From assembly GCA_016946835.1 (NCBI GenBank), contig JACVTC010000008.1:1930001-1994000 (forward strand): a stretch of 64,000 nt of DNA, written 5' to 3'. Below the pieces are notes generated by a model. That model was not told where the DNA came from. It saw nothing but the letters and a program-made list of their open reading frames with translations, and ran no database searches. A program made the translations under genes and the position numbers. Source of the DNA: Neocallimastix lanati (nom. inval.). Taxonomy: Eukaryota > Neocallimastigomycota > Neocallimastigomycetes > Neocallimastigales > Neocallimastigaceae. Each line of letters starts with the position of its first letter. Within the stretch, counting starts at the first letter, position 1. Shown here one piece after another: positions 56,581-64,000 of the stretch.

Positions 56581-58674
56581 AATACTAATTTTCTAGCAAA
56601 TTTAGACAATTCAAATGATCAAAACCCTTTTCCAATTTTTAATACTCAAAATAAAAATAATCAAAATGATAATTATAATTCAAACGTAAATATTTCACAG
56701 AACAAAAGTAATGAGGAGAATATAAGTGACCAAAGGGTAAACAAAGAAATAATAAATTAAATGATAATGAAACTTCAAATGAAGTGTTGAAATTAAGTGA
56801 AAAATCAAAGGATACTAAAAATATTTTTTAAAGAAAAGAAATCTAAAATACAATTTAAATAATAAAAATAATGATAATAACGAAAAAATTATAAATGAAC
56901 ATAATTTAAGTACTCTTAATAATATTGACAATGATGATGACACTAAAATATTTCTGTAATGAATCCGTCAATAAAAAACAGATTATAACAATAAAAAACA
57001 CTACAATTTAAACAAATAAAATTAAAATAATTTCTTTTATTAATAAATTCTTTTATTAATTATGAACTTCTCTTATGTTATTAACTGTAAAATAGTTAAT
57101 AACTAATACATCGATTTAATTAAGAAAAATTACATGTATTTATATTTTTTCTTATTACACTATTAATATATGATGTTATTTAATAATATATATAAAACTA
57201 TTTATTTATAAACAAAAGATTTTTTAATTAATAATTTTTATTATTTATTAATTTACTAAAACTAAAATTAATTTTTTAAACTCTTTATTTTATTTATTAT
57301 TTTAATACTTATAATAATTTTAATTATATATTTAATATTGAAAAACTATTTTTATAAATATTAACTATTTAAGATTATTCCTAAATTAATATTTGACTAT
57401 TTAAAACTAAACTAAATTAACTAAACTAATTAAAAAATATTTTCAATTTAAAAAAATAATTAAATTTTATTTCAATAAATTTTATATTAAAAAAATAATT
57501 CATATACATTAAATAAATTAATTGTACGAAAAATTAAGCTATTTAATGTATTAAAGATTTATTAAATCTTTACAATTTCAAATAAATTAAATTTAAATGA
57601 AAGTAATCAATTAGAAAATTTAATTTTAAATGAGAATTATTAAAACAATAATATAAATAAGTCACAATATTCAAAGAAAAGAAGGTCTACATGTATAAAT
57701 GAAAATATAACTAAAAAGTCAAAATATTTAAATTCAGCTGAAATAATAAAAAGGTAACATACTATTCAAAATTAGAATTAAGAGAACCACAACAATTTAA
57801 TGATTTTTATAACAAAAGGGACAAATTAGAGTGGTTAAAAGCAGTTAATAATGAATTGGTGAATATGAGAAGCCTAAAAGTGTACAAATTAGTAGATAAA
57901 GTTCCTTCCAATGCAAATATAACTACACAGTGGGCATTTACTTATAAACGAGATTCTCAAGGAAACATAATGAAAAGAAAATCTAGACTTGTTGCTCGCG
58001 GGTTTACTTAAATAGAAGGTACGGACTATACATATACCTTCTCTCCAACACTTGGACAAGATTCCCTAAGAATATTATCAGCTTATGCCGCGCAAATTAA
58101 TTACGAAATACATCAATTAGATGTGAAAGCAGCATATTTAAATGCTGACTTGGAAGAAGAAATATACACGGAAGCACCGGAAGGGAATGATAATTATAAG
58201 AAAAAATATTGGAAACTAAATAAAGCTCTCTATGGACTGAAGTAAGCTGGACGTGCCTGGAATAATACATTTAATGAAGTGATGACAGAATTCAACTTCA
58301 TTAGATTAAAAAGTGAATCATGCGTTTATGTGAAAAAGAATAGAAAAGGTAATGTAACTTGCTTATTGGCTATTTATGTAGATGATATTCTCATAACCGG
58401 TGTTAAAGATGAAATATTAAAAGCTAGAAAATGCATAAAAAGTAAATTAATATTACTGATGTAGGTAAGGCAGATTATATGATAGGTTTTAAATTTGAAA
58501 AACAAAATGATGGTTACTTAATCCATCAAGAAAAATATCTTAAAGATATTTTAAAAGGATTTAATATTGAAAATTATACACCATGTTCAAATATGGTGCC
58601 AATAATAACCAAAGAATTACGAAAAAGAAGGTTTGATGAAAACCTATATAGGCAAGCTATAGGATATTTGTTAT
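56581..58674 (+). pseudogene. Copia-3 pol remnant, split by solo LTR H2
   Basis: 56581-56954 is a decayed Asn/Ser-rich coding-like linker with several frame breaks. After H2 the linker continues, and from about 57780 a copia RT is readable: WLKAVNNELVNMRSLKVY, TTQWAFTYKRD, LDVKAAYLNADLEEEIY, LAIYVDDILITG. TAA codons at 58009-58011 (GFT-stop-IEG) and 58243-58245 (YGLK-stop-AG) stand where copia RTs have Gln. A frameshift lies near 58460. It ends at YRQAIGYLL, cut by an LTR at 58675. Confidence 0.8.
56955..57574 (+). repeat. Solo LTR H2
   Basis: It is 620 bp, TGTAATGAATCCGTC to AAATCTTTACA, with TSD ATTTC (56950-56954 and 57575-57579). Nearly identical to H1. Confidence 0.9.
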
Positions 58675-59042
58675 TGTAAAGATGTGATTATCCCGATCAC
58701 ATTTTAAATTAAAAAATTTTTCTTGTGTAATTCAAAAATGTAAATTATTCTTTGATTTATAAAATAATAAGCAAAGTAAATAAATCATATGAACTAAATT
58801 TTTGAATTATATTCTTTAAGCCACAAGATAAATTTTTAATGTAATAATTTTTATAAAATTTAATTCTGAGAAAATTATTGTTGTAAAATAATTTAAAAGA
58901 ATTAATTAAAGTATAAAACAAAATAAATTAATAATTTATTTTGTGAAAATTAAGTTTTAAAATTTAATCATGACTCCTTTAACATTGTTTTTAAATCGAA
59001 AATAAATAAAGACTTTACTTATAATATTAAAATAATAAATAG
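58675..59042. repeat. LTR-like fragment
   Basis: It begins TGTAAAGATGTGATTATCCC directly after broken copia RT codons and extends at least to the T-family LTR at 59043. A matching end was not found, so it may continue after 60365 or be truncated. Confidence 0.45.
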
Positions 59043-59581
59043 TGTAACGTGCTTCTATTGTAACGGCGGGACGTGGTATAGAAACACAGAAAGGAGAAAA
59101 CTCAATAGGTTTACACTATCTGTATAAATAATTCGTTTTATTAAAAAAGATTTTTTATTAATTATAAAATTTAAAGTAATTATTAATATTAATCAACAAG
59201 GTAATATTTCGAATTACTTATACGTTAATTATTATTAATAAAAGCACGAAGAAAAATATTTTCATTCGTGAAGTTCGCACTATTTATACTTTTAACGGAA
59301 AAACAGTTTTAACATGTAAAAATAATTTTAAAGAAATATTTAGAAATATGTTTGTAATAATTAATAATGTAAAGTTTCTAGAATATAGATTTTAATTGAT
59401 GAAAATGAATCTTATCGAAAAAAGAATAAAATAATTTATATAATAAGAATTTCTAAATTCATTTCGGTTGAATTACGAACCGAAGTATTCTTTAACTTTC
59501 TATAATTTATACAGAAAGAATATTCAAGAAGATATTATTAATAATTAATAAAATAATTATTTATGCAAAATGGGTTGAGGT

Positions 59582-59636
59582 GCGAGTCAAACCCATGAAG
59601 TATTGGTCATGGTCAATGTAACTAACCATTGAACCA
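59582..59636 (-). promoter_or_regulatory. tRNA-like Pol III A/B-box module (inverted T LTR)
   Basis: On the minus strand the A box is TGGTTCAATGGTTAG (59636-59622) and the B box GGTTTGACTCG starts at 59593, 43 nt later. A short ATTG / CAAT stem surrounds ACCATGAC at the anticodon-arm position. Confidence 0.7.
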
Positions 59637-59662
59637 AAGTTCTAATTTTACTAACTTGGTAA

Positions 59663-60350
59663 TGTAATAATTCTATTAAGAACTAACTCAAAATAGAATT
59701 ATTAACTACAACTTAACGACTAATTCATTAAGTTGAGAAAATAAAATAAAATAAATTTTTTTACCTTTAGAGTAGAGTTTATTATAAAATTAATTATAAT
59801 AATAACACAAAAATGAAAATAAGGTTAAATAAGAAAGGGTTTTCTAATCTTAACAAATCTCTTATCTAGGAAAAGATTAAATAGAAAAACCTAGATAAGT
59901 TTTCGATCGATATTCTATCCATATCGATCATCGCATTAATTAAGTAAAACCGATTACTTCTAAAAAGTAATTGGAAAAAATCTTAATTAACCGATTTTCC
60001 AATCTAATCTAATGATCGAAAATAAAAGAATAAAATAATAAAAGATATTTCGATCATATAATTTATCCTTATATTAAAAATATAAAATTAAATAGTTAAT
60101 AAAATACAGAATACATTATAAAATACAGAATAAAATACAATACAAAATACATTAGTTACAGTAGAGAATTTAACATATTGTAAATATATTATTTAAAATT
60201 AATTAAATAAATTTTGTTAAATTAATGAATATTTAAAATTAAATTAAATAAATTTAATAAATATTATATGTAATTAAATAAAGTTATAGTTATAATAACT
60301 TAACTAAGAAAATATAATTATTTGTTAGCAAATAATTATAGATTCTTACA
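59663..60350 (-). repeat. Solo LTR G2 (family B, inverted, internally deleted)
   Basis: The ends are as in G1 (TGTAATAATTC / ATTCTTACA), with TSD GGTAA (59658-59662 and 60351-60355). About 175 bp covering the TATA box and the 29-nt palindrome are missing near 59812. Confidence 0.85.
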
Positions 60351-60365
60351 GGTAATAAGTTTAAG

Positions 60366-61013
60366 GTATTATTTATTTTATTTTCTTAAACTTATTTTAT
60401 ATCGTTTTACCTTGTTTTATTTTAACAAGTTTTACCGATATTTAATATTTAAATTTACTTAATTATTTAAAAAAAAATGTTTTATTGAAAATTTATATAA
60501 TATTTAATCTATATATTAAATATTATAATTTTTTTATAAATAATTAAAAATAGTTAAATACTATAATATAAATAATATAGTTTATAACTTTATATATATT
60601 TGTTATAATAATAATTTTTATTTAATATTTTTTTATAGTTGATTATACAACGTTGAGAAATATTTTTAATTGTTATAATTCATTATTTTTCTAAATAAAT
60701 TCACTTAATAAATTTCATAATTATTTCTCAAAAATTTTATAAGTTAATTTATATGGAACTAATTATTCCATATAAAAAATTTTTATATTTATATTATTAT
60801 TATAGTTGGTGTAACTATATTTTCCAATCAAATGTATATAAATATTATTATTAAATAATATTATTATAATAATAAAAATTATTATAATTATTTAATATTA
60901 TGAATAAGATTATTATTAAGTTATTACTATTTAATTATTTTAATATTTAAAATATTAAAAAATCTTTTACTATTTCTTAATATATATTATTATTATTTAT
61001 CATTGGTAAAGAA
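60366..61013. other. AT-rich sequence without recognised features
   Basis: No coding frame, LTR end or repeat could be assigned with confidence. ATTATTA-type simple sequence dominates. Confidence 0.4.
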
Positions 61014-61981
61014 TGAATTAATAACCTTTATTTTATTATTAATAATTTTTTACTAAATTGTACTTTCCTATATTCTTGATAACCTAAACTTAATAATAAA
61101 ATTTAATTTATTTTGATATAAATTAATTTTAACTTGTAAATAATGTAAATCAATTTTAATTAATTACTTTATTGTTATATTATTAAATATATGTATATAT
61201 TAAAATACAATTGTAAATATTAAAATTATACTTTTAAGATACTAAATTATTAAAATTATTAATTAAATATTATTATAAAAATTATTATAAACTATTAATA
61301 TTATAAAATTATTAAAATTATTAAATATTATTATAAAAATTTATATATTATAACTATTAAATATTATTATAAAATTATTAAGATTATTAATTAAATTTAT
61401 TATTAAAAATTATTATTAAAAATTATTACTTATTATAAAAATTATTATTAAATATTATCAAATTTATTAATTAAATATTATAAAAATTTTATTTTATTTT
61501 GAAAATAATTACAAGTATTATTTAAAATAATTAAAGATTATTAAATTTATTATATTAATCTTTAAAAACAATTTCTTTAACTTAAAAATATCAAAGAAAA
61601 TAGTAAAACTATTTTCTATATATATTTATTTTATAATTATTTTTAATTAAATTATATTTGAATATTATATTATTATATTTATAAAAATTAAAACAAAAAT
61701 GAATTATTGATATAAAATTAATTCAATAATTCTATAAAATTACTTAAATTATAAACAACTAATTATACTTTAAATTTATAAAAAAATATAAATATTGTAA
61801 CAATTTCTTAAAAATTAAATATGTGTACTTTAAATAATAAAATTTTATATTAATAAATAATAAATAATTTTTAATAAAAAGAAATTTTTTTTTTTTTTTT
61901 TTTTATTTAAAATCAAAGCAGGGTAATACCCGTCCCCCCTGCTTGATTTTAAATCCATACGAATCAACCCCGAGTCTACCA
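61014..61981 (+). repeat. Solo LTR D4
   Basis: It starts TGGTAAAGAATGAATTAATA and ends GAGTCTACCA, with the GCAGGG/CCCTGC hairpin at about 61910-61955. No clear TSD (TCAT against AACT), so one side may be rearranged. Confidence 0.78.
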
Positions 61982-61988
61982 AACTGAA

Positions 61989-62967
61989 TGTAAGAATCTA
62001 TAATTATTTTTAACAAAATAATTATATTTTCTTAGTTAGGTTATAATTAATATAACTTTTATTTAACTCATATTTCATTTATACACCTAATTATAATTAA
62101 TAATTTATTTAATTATATATTAAAATTTTATTTAGTTTAATATTAAAAATTTATTTAATTAAATAATTTTTATACATTTAAAATAATATTAAATTTATTT
62201 AATTATTCACTTAATTATTAAATTTATTAGTTTTAGTTTTCTTTCACTTATTAAATCATAAACTAAAACACTATTCTGTATTCTATCATGTATTCCGTAT
62301 TGTATTAATCATGTATTTTATTATTAATGTATTGTTTTATATTTTTTATGTAAAGTTCTATAAAATAGAACTAAATAGATTAAATTTTAAATTTTATGAT
62401 CTAAATAATTTTCATTATTTTATTCTTTTATTTTCGATCATTATATTAGATTAAGTAATCGGTTAATTAAGGTTTTTCCAATTACTTCTTAAAAGTAATC
62501 GGTTTTACTTAATTAACGCGATGATCGATATGGATAGAATATCGATCAAAAAACTTATCTAGGTTTTTCTTCTAGTCTTTTCCTAGATAAGAGATTTGTT
62601 AAGATTAGAACCCCTTTTGACTTTAACCTTATTTTGACAAAAAAGTATAAATAAGGCTCTTGAGTTCTCTTTGAGAAATCAAGAGTTATTATTATAACAA
62701 TTATAATATAATAATAATAATAATAGTTTTAACATTTAAAATTTCTAATAAATAATAAAACAAATTATTTTAATAAAACAGATTTTATAATTAAAACTTT
62801 TCTTTATCAATTTTAGTGTTTCGTCTATTATAATTCGTTATAATAAACTCGATAATTAGAAAGAACCATAGATAAGTATGATTCTTTTCTAACCCTTTAA
62901 TATTAGCAGTTAGAGCTAATATTAATGATTAATAATTTAATTATAATTTTTTAATTAAATTATTACA
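61989..62967 (+). repeat. Solo LTR B3
   Basis: It starts TGTAAGAATCTATAATT and ends AATTATTACA, 979 bp, with TSD CTGAA (61984-61988 and 62968-62972). It is very close to B2. The 29-nt palindrome is at 62657-62685. Confidence 0.86.
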
Positions 62968-62974
62968 CTGAATG

Positions 62975-63918
62975 TGTAAGAATCTATTATTATTTTTAAA
63001 TAATTATATTTTCATAGTTAAAGTTATAATTATAACTTTATTTAATTATATAATATTTATTCATTTAAATATTATTAATAATTTATTTAACTCCATATTA
63101 AATATTCATTGATTTAATACAACAAAATTTATTTAATTAATTATTATTCATACATTTATAAATAATTATAGTTTATTTAATTATACATTTAATTATTAAA
63201 TTTATTAATTTTAGTTTATTTATTTAATTAAATTGTAAACAAATATATTATGTATTCTAATATGTATTTTAATAATGTATTCTGTATTTTGTTTATTAAT
63301 ATCATTATGTTATTTTCCTTATTTGTAAATTTATAATTTTATGATCGAAATATCTTTTATTATTTTATTCTTTTATTTTCGATCAATTACATTGGATTAA
63401 CGAATCTGTTAATTAGGGTTTTTCCCAATTACTTCTTAAAAGTAATTGGTTTTACCTAATTGATACGATGATCGATATGGATAGAATATCGATCAAAAAT
63501 CTTATCTAGGTTTTTCTCTCTAATCTTTTCCTAGATAAGAGATTTGTTAAGATTAGAAAACATTTTTTAATTTAACCTTATTTTTCAAAAAAGTAAAAAT
63601 AAGGCTCTTGAATTCTCTTTGAGAAATCAAGAGTTATTATTATAACAATTATAATATAGTAATAACATTAATAAATATTTTATATTTCCATTTTAATAAA
63701 GCAAGTTTTAATAAAACAAATTTAAAAATAAAACAAAATAAAATAATCCTTTCTCTTGACAATTCTGTGTTATTATAATTAGTTATAATAAACTCTTTCT
63801 TATAAAAGATAAGTATATTTATCTTTTTTGCTTTCTCAATTTAATAATAATTATTATTTAATTATTAAGTTGTAGTTAATAATTTAATTATAATTAATTT
63901 TATAATTAAATTATTACA
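62975..63918 (+). repeat. Solo LTR B4
   Basis: It starts TGTAAGAATCTATTATT and ends AAATTATTACA, 944 bp, with TSD GAATG (62970-62974 and 63919-63923), two bases offset from the B3 target. The 29-nt palindrome is at 63605-63633. Confidence 0.85.
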
Positions 63919-64000
63919 GAATGTTAAAGAAGAAGCAAATATTGTTAATTTGGTCTCAAATCTAACAAATAATGTTGAAATTACAACTGAATTAAATTAT
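63919..64000 (+). CDS. Coding-like fragment at the window edge
   Basis: After the last LTR an open frame reads VKEEANIVNLVSNLTNNVEI and runs off the window. Composition and codon pattern are less AT-skewed than the LTRs. It could be a host gene or a transposon linker such as copia Gag-Pol; it is too short to identify. Confidence 0.4.

Larger units (their letters stand above)
59043..60365 (-). repeat. Inverted T-family LTR, split by G2
   Basis: The plus strand starts TGTAACGTGCTTCTATTG and is alignable with the reverse complement of the Ty3-T LTR (AATAAAAGCAC, TATTTATA and TTTTCA-like landmarks). The tRNA-like module is at 59582-59636 on the minus strand. The distal end, after G2, fades near 60365 without a clean GTTACA terminus. 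Confidence 0.68.

Noticed and set aside
58009-58245. Reassigned genetic code with TAA read as glutamine
   Set aside because: Intact Ty3-1 and Ty3-3 use CAA for Gln throughout and end in TAA, so the TAA codons in copia remnants are mutations.

Overview
Organism and content. The window is extremely AT-rich (roughly 80% or more by eye) and is eukaryotic. It holds one recognisable host gene, a spliced RAD10/ERCC1-type DNA-repair gene at the extreme left. The remaining ~63 kb is nested transposable elements: Ty3/gypsy retrotransposons with chromodomains, Ty1/copia remnants, MULE DNA transposons with FLYWCH fingers, and about 18 solo LTRs. Chromodomain Ty3 elements, Tf1-like self-priming and the base composition suggest an AT-rich early-diverging fungus. 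An anaerobic gut fungus (Neocallimastigomycota) fits best; an arbuscular mycorrhizal fungus is possible. This placement is inference; no rRNA or tRNA gene is present to test it.

Layout. 1-752: RAD10-like gene, minus strand. 966-5952: a complete MULE (MULE-A) with a 10-bp target duplication about 220 bp upstream of that gene. 6556-9873: a second, inverted MULE with an identical transposase (MULE-B); together they form a giant inverted repeat with (TTTTA)n cores. 9874-26547: a copia element (Copia-1) whose coding frame is split by a 13.7-kb block of LTRs (10550-24298). In that block five LTRs are separated by the same GAAA, and one of them contains a solo LTR that itself contains an intact Ty3 element (Ty3-1, 14882-21797). 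26548-52723: a third MULE (MULE-C) interrupted by a 24.85-kb nest. The outermost element of the nest is Ty3-T (27270-52120, TSD GATAA). Its 5' LTR was hit by a chain of insertions at CATAA, including Ty3-2 (30214-39664). Its 3' LTR edge was hit by intact Ty3-3 (44937-51545, TSD CATGT). 52724-58674: copia gag, Asn-rich and RT remnants with solo LTRs. 58675-63918: more solo LTRs. 63919-64000: start of an unidentified coding stretch.

How the parts work. Ty3-1 and Ty3-3 look potentially active: one long gag-pol frame each, LTR pairs of equal length with no difference seen, clean TSDs. In Ty3-1, Ty3-3 and Ty3-T, the 10-11 nt directly after the 5' LTR are complementary to LTR sequence about 35-40 nt downstream of a TATA box, which is the geometry of Tf1 self-priming. 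Ty3-2 instead has a tRNA-type primer site, a classical A AAT TTA -1 frameshift site between gag and pol, and no chromodomain; its pol is dead.

The most unusual object is Ty3-T. Its LTR carries a tRNA-like module with Pol III A and B boxes at tRNA spacing, kept in four diverged LTR copies. Its polyprotein keeps gag, protease, integrase and chromodomain but lacks reverse transcriptase and RNase H, with the reading frame open across the missing region.
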